This document shows, piece after piece, positions 14,777-21,459 of a stretch of 21,551 nt of DNA. Below the pieces are notes generated by a model. That model saw nothing but the letters and a program-made list of their open reading frames with translations. It ran no database searches and was not told where the DNA came from. Source of the stretch: a virus; the IMG/VR virus record IMGVR_UViG_3300025276_000250, positions 1 to 21,551 of that record. The stretch is one strand, 5' to 3'. Every line of letters starts with the position of its first letter. The stretch's first letter is position 1. Position numbers and translations under genes: made by a program.

Positions 14777-17575
14777 TTATCCTTCTAATGCTGTTAGTCT
14801 TGCTTTGATTGCAGTGTTTTCTGTTTGTAAAGCTTCAACCATTGTGATGGTTTCTTGTAATGCGCCAAGAGCCTTCAATAGCATTACAGAATAACGAACA
14901 CCTTTAATTCCATCTGCGTTTTCTGACACAAGACCATTCATGCCTGATGCTTCAAGTTCTTGAGCTACAGTACCTAAGTGTACTTTAGCATCATCACCAT
15001 ACGCAGTAACATGATCTATTAGTCTGTAGTTACGCAGACGAATATTCTTAACATCGTCTATCTGACTATTAGCATCTACTATGTCTTGCTTTATACGTTC
15101 GTCTGAAGTGCTACCGTAAGAGTTAGTTGCTGATTGGAAGTCACCATTAGCTTCGATAACCCCAACCTTTGTTTCACTACCACCTATGTCAGAACGTACA
15201 GCAAATACATCCCGACCAGCAGTTGAAGTTGAAGTGTATACGTCTAAAGCTAAAGTGTCACCCTCTGCTTTTATAATGTTAGAGCCTGTGCCTATTTGAG
15301 CTGTTGCTCCAATTAGTATGTGATCAGCAGTTACTGAGTTACTAAACGTAGCCGCACCAGAAGAGTTTATATAAAGTCTAGGATTACCGTCACCATCCGA
15401 CAACACGATGTGGCTGCTTGCGGTACGGAGGTCTAGGCCACCTTGGTTGCCGTTGTAACGTCCAAGGATGGTATTCTTCGCACCTGATGTTATTAAAGAC
15501 CCAGACGTTGCACCTATGAGGGTGTTGTTTGTGCCTGTTGTTACTGATAGTCCTGCGTCATTACCAACTGCTGTGTTGTTACCATTAGCTCCTGCATTTT
15601 GATTTGCTAAAGTTCTATTACCTACAGCCACGTTAAGACCATGAGCATCTTCTGTGGAAAGAGCAGAATAACCTATAGCAACATTTGAGTTACCTGTGGT
15701 TAAAGCATCACCTGCAATTGCACCAATAATAGTGTTAAATTCCCCTGTAGTTATTGCCAATCCTGAGTTAAAACCAACAGAAGTGTTGCTTGCTCCTGTA
15801 GTATTTGTTCCTAAGCTATTTACTCCTAAGCTTGTGTTTGAGTGGCCTGTAGTATTAGCACTTAAAGCCGAAAAACCAACAGCCGTGTTGTTGTGTGCGG
15901 TGGTGTTAGCATCACCTGATAGACCACCAATAAAAGTGTTTTGGGTGCCTGTGGTTACTGATACTCCTGCTAGATAACCTACTGCTGTGTTATACATATC
16001 AGTATCATTTGTAGTATTTTGAGAGTTAAGTGCGCCGTGACCAATAGCTGTACTAAAGTTACCTCTTGTATCAGAGCCTAACGTTGCTGTTCCTACTGCT
16101 ACGTTTTTATCTCCATCTGTAAGTGCATCACCAGCAGTACTACCAATAAAAACATTTTCAGTACCTGTTGTTACTGATAGACCTGAGTTAAAACCCACAG
16201 CAGTGTTGCTAGATGCTGAGGTATTTGCTCCTAAGCTATTTACTCCTAAAGCTGTGTTTGAACCTCCAGTAGTATTTACGCCTAAAGCACTTGTACCCAT
16301 AGCCACATTATTAGCACCTGTTGTATTGGCGTCTAAACATACTGCGCCTACGGCTGTATTTTGACTTGCCGTAGTGTTTGCACCTAAAGCATTATACCCT
16401 ATTCCTACATTAAAATCTCCAGTAGTAATCGCAGTACCTGCTTGATCGCCCACGACCACATTGAACGTGCCACCAGATACTATTGAGTCACCTGCATTGA
16501 CGCCTGCTATGAAGTTTGCTGTTCCTAAAGTGCTAGTAGACATACCAACTAATACCAAGTTTCCTGTCATTGTACCGCCAGCTCTTGGTAACGCATTATC
16601 TGCTTTAGTACCTTGAGCTGCAGTAGCAGAGGAACCACTCGAACTTACACCTAGTGTAGCCCTAGCTGCAGCAGCATCAGCATCGTCTATTAATGTTTTA
16701 CCATAAGCTGAAATAGTTGTACTAGCAGGTAGAGATAAAGTTTTAATATCTGCGTCTACTTCACTATCCATCAAAGCACCTGCAGCAGTAACATTAGCTG
16801 TATCTGTTACGTCTGCACTAGCCTCTATACCGTCTAACTTAGTTCCGTCAGTAGCTACGTCACGCCCGTCAAAAGTGCTATTAGTTGTGATAGCACCAGT
16901 CATAGCTCCACCAGCTTTTGGTAACGCATTATCTCCTTTAGTACCTTGAGCTGCTGTAGCATAATCAGATGAAGCAAAGGCTTTAACTTGTGCAAGGTTA
17001 GTAATCTCACTATCCATTAAAGCACCAGCAGATGTTACATTGGCTGTGTCTGTTACGTCTGCACTAGCCTCTATACCATTTAGCTTAGTATGGTCTGCAT
17101 CTGTAAATACGTTACTGTTTGTAGCACTTTCAACTAATGCACGTATCTCAGATGCTGTTTGATCAGTTGTAGCACTAGCCTCTATGCCATTTAACTTAGT
17201 GTGATCTGCGTCTGTAAATACGTTACTGTCTGTAGCAGCTTCAACAGCAGCTCTTATTTGAGCATCCGTTTGGTCAGTTGTAGCACTAGCCTCTATGCCA
17301 TTTAGCTTAGTGTGATCTGCATTTGTAAATACATTACTGTCTGTGGCAGCTTCAACAGCAGCTCTTATTTGAGCATTTGTTTGGTCAGTTGTAGCATTAG
17401 CTTCGATGCCGTCTAGTTTAGTACCATCTGTGGAAATGTCACGTCCATCTACAGTACCTGATACTGTTAAGTTTCCTGTTAAAGCTACATCTTTTAATGT
17501 AAGATCACCATCTACATTAAGAGTACCGTTTACATCAACATTTTTAAATGTAGGGTTTGTTCCAAAATCACTCAC
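14777..17575 (-). CDS. Repeat-rich tail fibre with S74 intramolecular chaperone
   Basis: The 932-aa fibre reads, from the N-terminus: a short strand-rich lead (about 1-53), three 37-residue repeats plus degenerate copies (54-190 and about 248-273), glycine-containing linkers (ALPKAGGAMTG, ALPRAGGTMTG), about 20 tandem 17-residue units of the form NTAVGxxALxANTTGxx (372 to about 708), a short domain, and a peptidase S74 chaperone from about 820 with the Ser824-Lys829 pair in TSDERIKQD. It ends in a coiled coil (about 897-931). S74 domains fold trimeric fibres and then cut themselves off. The 17-residue units resemble the left-handed beta-roll head of YadA-type adhesins. The start is GTG (MSDFGTNPTF) with AAAGGAT in front, made from the previous stop region. 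It lacks the virion-binding N-terminus seen in the upstream fibre, so it may attach through that protein. Confidence 0.85.
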   Translation of the reverse strand: MSDFGTNPTFKNVDVNGTLNVDGDLTLKDVALTGNLTVSGTVDGRDISTDGTKLDGIEANATTDQTNAQIRAAVEAATDSNVFTNADHTKLNGIEASATTDQTDAQIRAAVEAATDSNVFTDADHTKLNGIEASATTDQTASEIRALVESATNSNVFTDADHTKLNGIEASADVTDTANVTSAGALMDSEITNLAQVKAFASSDYATAAQGTKGDNALPKAGGAMTGAITTNSTFDGRDVATDGTKLDGIEASADVTDTANVTAAGALMDSEVDADIKTLSLPASTTISAYGKTLIDDADAAAARATLGVSSSGSSATAAQGTKADNALPRAGGTMTGNLVLVGMSTSTLGTANFIAGVNAGDSIVSGGTFNVVVGDQAGTAITTGDFNVGIGYNALGANTTASQNTAVGAVCLDANTTGANNVAMGTSALGVNTTGGSNTALGVNSLGANTSASSNTAVGFNSGLSVTTGTENVFIGSTAGDALTDGDKNVAVGTATLGSDTRGNFSTAIGHGALNSQNTTNDTDMYNTAVGYLAGVSVTTGTQNTFIGGLSGDANTTAHNNTAVGFSALSANTTGHSNTSLGVNSLGTNTTGASNTSVGFNSGLAITTGEFNTIIGAIAGDALTTGNSNVAIGYSALSTEDAHGLNVAVGNRTLANQNAGANGNNTAVGNDAGLSVTTGTNNTLIGATSGSLITSGAKNTILGRYNGNQGGLDLRTASSHIVLSDGDGNPRLYINSSGAATFSNSVTADHILIGATAQIGTGSNIIKAEGDTLALDVYTSTSTAGRDVFAVRSDIGGSETKVGVIEANGDFQSATNSYGSTSDERIKQDIVDANSQIDDVKNIRLRNYRLIDHVTAYGDDAKVHLGTVAQELEASGMNGLVSENADGIKGVRYSVMLLKALGALQETITMVEALQTENTAIKARLTALEG
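15452..16462 (-). repeat. About 20 tandem 51-bp coding units (17-residue beta-roll repeats)
   Basis: Within the second fibre, residues 372 to about 708 split into units of exactly 17 residues starting N-T/V/x-hydrophobic-x-G, for example NTAVGYLAGVSVTTGTQ. All but two units are exactly 17 long: one of 21 (STAIGHGALNSQN and onward) and one of 19 (NVAVGNRTLANQN and onward). DNA copies have diverged, so the repeats are old or selected at protein level. Units fall into sets of four, with AG or SG versions (NDAGLSVTTG, GATSGSLITSG) at fixed places. Confidence 0.85.
17084..17416 (-). repeat. Three tandem 111-bp coding units (37-residue stalk repeats)
   Basis: Residues 54-90, 91-127 and 128-164 of the second fibre are near copies. 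Each opens LDGIEA or LNGIEA and runs through TTDQT, an IRAAVEAATDSNVFT helix and ADHTK. A fourth copy breaks off after LNGIEASADVTDTANV (165 onward), and that broken form reappears at about 248. DNA identity between units is visibly high, including runs such as gtagcactagcctctatgcc, so these are recent or homogenised duplications forming a trimeric stalk. Confidence 0.85.
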
Positions 17576-17587
17576 GTTATTTATCCT

Positions 17588-20542
17588 TTACATTGCAGAG
17601 ATTATAAATGCTAGAAGTTCGGTATATCTAACACCATAGCTGTCATGTGTTTCTAAGTCACCAGTTTCATCTGAGCCTGTAGTCCATTGGTCATAACAAA
17701 ACATACTGTAGTTATTAGCATCAAGACTTTCAGCTGCAAAAGCTGCTTGTACTTCTTGAGCCATTATACCAATATGTATACGAGCATTTTCACCTTTAGC
17801 TGATACTGCATCTTTCCATTTAAACTTCTTTAGTTTACTCTTTAAGACTAAAGCTACTCTGCTTTCAGCATCATCTATAGCTGCTATGTCTTGTTTCTGA
17901 CGTTCATCTGATGTATTGATTGTGCCGTTACTAGCAAACACTTCACTCCATCTGTGGCTACTGTCACCTAGCTTTTGACTACCGTTTGCTGATGGCCTTG
18001 TTGTACCATCTGGTGCCACTTCAAACTTAGGTGTTGCTGCTGTGTTACCTCCGTCAGCTGAGTTAGCTATGACAAAGTCGTGCATTCTTTCTGTGTCTGT
18101 AGCTCCACTTTTAATAAAGCCTACGAACCCTACTTCAATAGGAGTAGTATCACCTTGCAGCTTAGTTCTCCAAGATTGTTTAAGACCTTCACCTGCACCT
18201 AGATTTTGATCAATAGGTTCGTACCAGTCAAGATTTATAGCAGAAACAGGTGTGGTTGTTGTACCGCCTGACGATCTTGCTGCTCTTGATAAAGTAAATC
18301 CTTTAGGTTGTGATGCTACTGTAGAACCACCTGCACCTGAGACTGGTACCTCGTATCCTGTAACAGTACCTGATCCAATTTCAACATTTGGGCATGTTAC
18401 AAGAACTGCTGCTTTGTTAGATTGACTACCAGATATAATAAAGTTATTAACAGTACCTTTGTAAACACTTTCACCACTACTCATTCTAATAGGATGCTCA
18501 GGTCCATTGCTTGATAAAAATCCGTCAACATATATAGGGCCTACAAAACTGTTTGTTGTAGATAAACCCTTTTCCATTTCTAATGCACCTGCACCGAAAC
18601 CAAAGATTGACATGTTTTGTATAATAATATTTGATGCACCGTTGTAGATCCTACAAACTGTATCAAATTGTAATGCTGTTGCTGCTGCGTAATCACCTGC
18701 TAAATCTAATGAGCTATCGTTAAAGCTGACGTTAACAAGTTGTACGTTTTCATATGAACGAATACGCATACCGTATTTAGCAGGGTATGTAACTTGAGAA
18801 GGAATGTTAGTACCTGTTACGGTAGGATGTACTTTTAGTCTTGGAGCTATGATAGAAATATCTGAAAGCATAACATTACGTGCTGTAGGGCTTGTACCCG
18901 TGTAAGCAATTGTGTTACCTTCTTCGTCAACAATCTCAGGATCTTCTCCACTATCAGCTTTGTACACTGTAATGTTGTTTGTACCTGAGGCTGGTGCTGA
19001 AGAAAATGTTAGTGTAACACCACTTACAGAAAAACCTGATGTTTGTTTGACACCACCTACGTAAACTACAGGTGATACAGTGTAACCAGCAGGTAATGTA
19101 AATGCTGTTGTACTTCCGTTACCACTAAATGAAACAGAGTTAGCATACCAACCTGAGTGTCTTAGCTCTACACCCTGAGCATTGTTTACCGCACGAAAGC
19201 CACTAACGGTAACATTATAAGGAGCTGGTGCATAGTCGTGACCTTTAATTTGAAGTCCGTACATACCACCTATAGCAACACAGTTAGTTACAAAAACATT
19301 ACGACTACCATCGTCAATCTCATAGCAGTTTGAGTTCTGAGGAACCAAAACACCAGATGGATTTTCTGACCAACAGTTTGTAATGTTAATGTCTGTTGAG
19401 TGGTGAGATGTTATGTTGTCATCACCGCCTCCTGACGCATAGCAACTTTCAAGTGTTACATTCTTAGATGGTTGAGTATCGTATGTAGCACCGTCTGTTC
19501 CTGTTCTATATGATGGAGCCTGTATGTCTATACAATGTTTATAACCATCTATAGCTCTAACATTTCTAACAAGTACATTTTCTGAGAAACAGATACTCAG
19601 TGCTGATCCCCAGTTATCTTGGCTTGAACTATAACCAGCAGTACCGTTGAATGCATCAGATAATTTAGTACCACCTGTTACTGTCCATCTGCTACGGTTA
19701 AAGTTAATCTCCATGTCTTGAATGACAATGTTTTCACGTTTGTTATTTCTAAAGCCTGTCATAACAACTGTTGTGTCACGCCCTTGACTGGATACCATTT
19801 TGATAACACTGTTTTTACCGTCACCAAAGAAAAACGTATTGCTTGGGATAAATAGAGTAGTACTTACAATATAAGTACCAGCTGGAAGATATACGTTATT
19901 ACTTCCTGAACCTGCTGTTAAAGCTGCCTGTATCTTTGTTGTATCATCTGTTGAACCGTTACCTAAAGCTCCAAAGTCTTTAACAGATATTGATTCTTGT
20001 AGTTTAACTTGTAGTGTTGTGTCAACAGCACCTGTACCTCCTTGATTGTAGGTTACGTTGGTAGCTGCAGTTGTTCCTATTATAAGACTACGGAATACTT
20101 GAACTTCAATTCCTGCATTTAAAGGGGGAGCTATAGTAAAAGTAATTACCTTTCCAGATAAAGAATACCCAGCTTTCTTTTGGTAAATGCCTTCAATAAA
20201 AACACTTGTATGGTCTTTAGCCCCAGGAGAATAAGTAAGTGTAAATGCTGTTAAAGAACCATTACCTGTAAACTGTTCTGTAGCAACAGAAGCTCCAGTT
20301 GCCTCTAAGTCTTTTGGTTGTACAGCAGTACCTGCTACTACTAGACCTTGAAAAGATCCGTTACGACCATTAAGTAAATCATTACTGTTTAAATCAATGT
20401 CAGCACCCATAGAGTTAGGTGAACTACCATCTAATGACAGTGTGTTATTAAAACCATCTTGCAGGTTTTCAAAATTTGTATTGAGTGCTTGTCTACTGTA
20501 ATAGCCTGAAGCTATAGTAGTTATATCAGGTTTCTTAGCCAT
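17588..20542 (-). CDS. Tail fibre/spike with pectate-lyase-type beta-helix and S74 chaperone
   Basis: The 984-aa protein has an N-terminal virion-adaptor-like part (MAKKPDITTIASGYYSRQAL, with NFENLQDGFNNTLSLDGSSP, about 1-75), a first beta module (91-150), and the start of a pectate lyase 3-type beta-helix (SVKDFGALGNGSTDDTTKIQ, 186-205). Beta-helix coils follow, interrupted by a second copy of the beta module (472-528). The protein ends with a peptidase S74 domain from about 877 with Ser878-Lys883 in TSDERQKQD. A GGGDDNITSHHS segment (371-382) is a candidate catalytic site for polysaccharide cleavage. It probably binds and may degrade surface polysaccharide; S74 drives trimer folding and then cleaves itself off. 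The ATG has AAAGGAT upstream. It lies first after the small terminase gene, not after the internal proteins as in T7. Confidence 0.87.
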   Translation of the reverse strand: MAKKPDITTIASGYYSRQALNTNFENLQDGFNNTLSLDGSSPNSMGADIDLNSNDLLNGRNGSFQGLVVAGTAVQPKDLEATGASVATEQFTGNGSLTAFTLTYSPGAKDHTSVFIEGIYQKKAGYSLSGKVITFTIAPPLNAGIEVQVFRSLIIGTTAATNVTYNQGGTGAVDTTLQVKLQESISVKDFGALGNGSTDDTTKIQAALTAGSGSNNVYLPAGTYIVSTTLFIPSNTFFFGDGKNSVIKMVSSQGRDTTVVMTGFRNNKRENIVIQDMEINFNRSRWTVTGGTKLSDAFNGTAGYSSSQDNWGSALSICFSENVLVRNVRAIDGYKHCIDIQAPSYRTGTDGATYDTQPSKNVTLESCYASGGGDDNITSHHSTDINITNCWSENPSGVLVPQNSNCYEIDDGSRNVFVTNCVAIGGMYGLQIKGHDYAPAPYNVTVSGFRAVNNAQGVELRHSGWYANSVSFSGNGSTTAFTLPAGYTVSPVVYVGGVKQTSGFSVSGVTLTFSSAPASGTNNITVYKADSGEDPEIVDEEGNTIAYTGTSPTARNVMLSDISIIAPRLKVHPTVTGTNIPSQVTYPAKYGMRIRSYENVQLVNVSFNDSSLDLAGDYAAATALQFDTVCRIYNGASNIIIQNMSIFGFGAGALEMEKGLSTTNSFVGPIYVDGFLSSNGPEHPIRMSSGESVYKGTVNNFIISGSQSNKAAVLVTCPNVEIGSGTVTGYEVPVSGAGGSTVASQPKGFTLSRAARSSGGTTTTPVSAINLDWYEPIDQNLGAGEGLKQSWRTKLQGDTTPIEVGFVGFIKSGATDTERMHDFVIANSADGGNTAATPKFEVAPDGTTRPSANGSQKLGDSSHRWSEVFASNGTINTSDERQKQDIAAIDDAESRVALVLKSKLKKFKWKDAVSAKGENARIHIGIMAQEVQAAFAAESLDANNYSMFCYDQWTTGSDETGDLETHDSYGVRYTELLAFIISAM

Positions 20543-20574
20543 GGTGTATAATCCTTTACCAGTGGTGGATTGTT

Positions 20575-21105
20575 TTAGTTAGCTCTTGTTAAGCCTAATC
20601 GTTCAGCATCTTCATTAAGAAGATTTAGTGCTGCTTTGTTTTCGTCTTCTACTTCTTTAGCTTTAAGTTTACCTTTAGCTACTGAAGCTGCATCTTTGTC
20701 TAACCAACCCTTATCCAATAAGAGTTTGGCTGCACTAAAGGAACTTCTTCCGTTAGACTTCATTTCTTCAGCTATAGCTTTGATAGCTTCTGACTTAACC
20801 TTGACCTCTACCTCTTTTCTCCATCTGGATATGTGAGGCTTAACTCCTGATGCTGTTGACACGTTCTGCCATACATCCCATGAACCAAAGACTGTCTGAG
20901 CAAACTCGTACTCTGTTGGGTCAGCTGGAGCCATCTGTAGGTATAGTTTCTGTAATGACAAGTACATTTTGCCGTGAGCTTCGAGGTCTCTATCTTTAAG
21001 TGTGAACACAGCATCTTCTGTACCTGAGTAACATAACTCATAAAATAAACTCTTAGTCTTTGTCTTACCGTTAGAACCTTTAAAGTTTTCGTACTGGAAC
21101 ATCAT
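20575..21105 (-). CDS. Small terminase-like protein
   Basis: The 176-aa protein begins MMFQYENFKGSNGKTKTKSL and contains LKDRDLEAHGKMYLSLQKLY (about 37-56), DPTEYEFAQTVFGSWDVWQN (about 62-81), and a helical basic middle (ISRWRKEVEVKVKSEAIKAI). A SAAKLLLDKGWLDK motif (about 124-137) follows, and the protein ends in a charged tail. I recall this layout from proteins annotated as small terminase in marine podoviruses. Small terminase recognises phage DNA and recruits TerL. It is the first gene of the leftward operon, about 30 bases after the predicted transcription start, with only a weak ribosome binding site (GAAGAG). Two ATGs are adjacent (21105 and 21102). It is separated from terL by 6.1 kb of fibre genes. 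Confidence 0.7.
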   Translation of the reverse strand: MMFQYENFKGSNGKTKTKSLFYELCYSGTEDAVFTLKDRDLEAHGKMYLSLQKLYLQMAPADPTEYEFAQTVFGSWDVWQNVSTASGVKPHISRWRKEVEVKVKSEAIKAIAEEMKSNGRSSFSAAKLLLDKGWLDKDAASVAKGKLKAKEVEDENKAALNLLNEDAERLGLTRAN

Positions 21106-21140
21106 GTCTGGTTACACTCTTCACTATTTGTAATTCTGGT

Positions 21141-21170
21141 AGTATACCATGGTTGTGATATATATGTCAA
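21141..21170 (-). promoter_or_regulatory. Leftward sigma-70-like promoter of the structural operon
   Basis: TTGACA (21170-21165), an 18-base spacer and TATACT (21146-21141) lie just upstream of the small-terminase gene. Transcription would start near 21134 and leave a leader of about 30 bases. The spacer end and -10 contain ACCATGGT, an 8-base palindrome, and match a second box at the terL start. This is the natural promoter for the leftward late genes and suggests use of host RNA polymerase, perhaps with a phage regulator. Confidence 0.75.
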
Positions 21171-21219
21171 CACTTTATTTATTTATTTATGGTATTATTT
21201 AAGAATGAGCTTAAAGGTA

Positions 21220-21248
21220 TTGACACAAGTGTAGATTGAGTGTATAAT
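21220..21248 (+). promoter_or_regulatory. Near-consensus rightward sigma-70 promoter
   Basis: TTGACA (21220-21225), a 17-base spacer and TATAAT (21243-21248) match the bacterial housekeeping consensus at all twelve positions and at the optimal spacing. Transcription would begin near 21255 and run right, away from the structural genes. About 50 bases separate it from the leftward promoter, so the two may influence each other. The first 200 bases downstream hold no useful reading frame and end in a terminator. Confidence 0.85.
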
Positions 21249-21259
21249 TTCATTACTAG

Positions 21260-21295
21260 CCGCCAGGCGGTATAAGTATATACTATAGGTATACC
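21260..21295. promoter_or_regulatory. Palindrome cluster at the start of the rightward transcript, operator-like
   Basis: Three palindromes follow one another: CCGCCAGGCGG (21260-21270), AGTATATACT (21275-21284) and GGTATACC (21288-21295). GGTATA occurs directly at 21269, 21288 and 21298, the last two 10 bases apart (one helical turn). They lie just after the predicted start of the rightward transcript, a common place for repressor sites. The first is also the first RNA hairpin, so part of the symmetry may serve RNA structure instead. Confidence 0.4.
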
Positions 21296-21317
21296 AAGGT
21301 ATAATCCATTACTCTAA
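21288..21317 (-). promoter_or_regulatory. Possible third copy of the leftward promoter box (weak)
   Basis: TTAGAG (21317-21312), 18 bases and TATACC (21293-21288) repeat the spacing of the two better leftward promoters, and the ACCTTGGTATA part matches their ACCATGGTATA and ACCGTGGTACA. The -35 is poor. If active, it would fire left across the rightward promoter. The bases are also part of helix 2 of the candidate small RNA. Confidence 0.3.
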
Positions 21318-21422
21318 TGTCTATCTAAGCTTGGTAGTCTACGCAAGGTACTTACGGTAAAGCCTAAGGACACGTCCAGATTCTACTGTAAGCACCACCA
21401 CCCATACAGATATTACATGCAG

Positions 21423-21459
21423 CCCACCATTGGTTAACTCCTTTGGTGGGTTTCTTTTT
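21423..21459 (+). terminator. Rho-independent terminator of the rightward transcript
   Basis: A perfect 7-bp stem, CCCACCA (21423-21429) with TGGTGGG (21444-21450), with a 14-base loop, is followed at once by TTTCTTTTT (21451-21459). This is a standard intrinsic terminator for plus-strand transcription. The loop is fairly long, so termination may be incomplete and some transcripts may continue to the right. Confidence 0.8.

Larger units (their letters stand above)
21255..21459 (+). ncRNA. Candidate structured phage small RNA (about 205 nt), or attenuated leader
   Basis: The stretch between the strong rightward promoter and the rho-independent terminator has no useful frame (the longest ATG frames I found have 3 and 6 codons) but folds well by eye. 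Helix 1: CCGC/GCGG with a CAG loop (21260-21270). Helix 2: UACCAAG (21292-21298) with CUUGGUA (21330-21336), enclosing a CAUUA/UAAUG hairpin with a CUC loop (21307-21319). Helix 3: GGUACUUACGGU (21347-21358) with ACUGUAAGCACC (21385-21396), 11 pairs counting one G-U, with one A-C mismatch. The terminator hairpin follows. It is adjacent to and divergent from the small-terminase gene. It could regulate phage or host messages, take part in packaging, or be a leader controlling genes to the right. No known RNA family is recognised. Confidence 0.6.

Noticed and set aside
15452-17416. Regular repeats as a possible CRISPR array
   Set aside because: The repeats have no unique spacers, keep the reading frame and encode fibre repeats.
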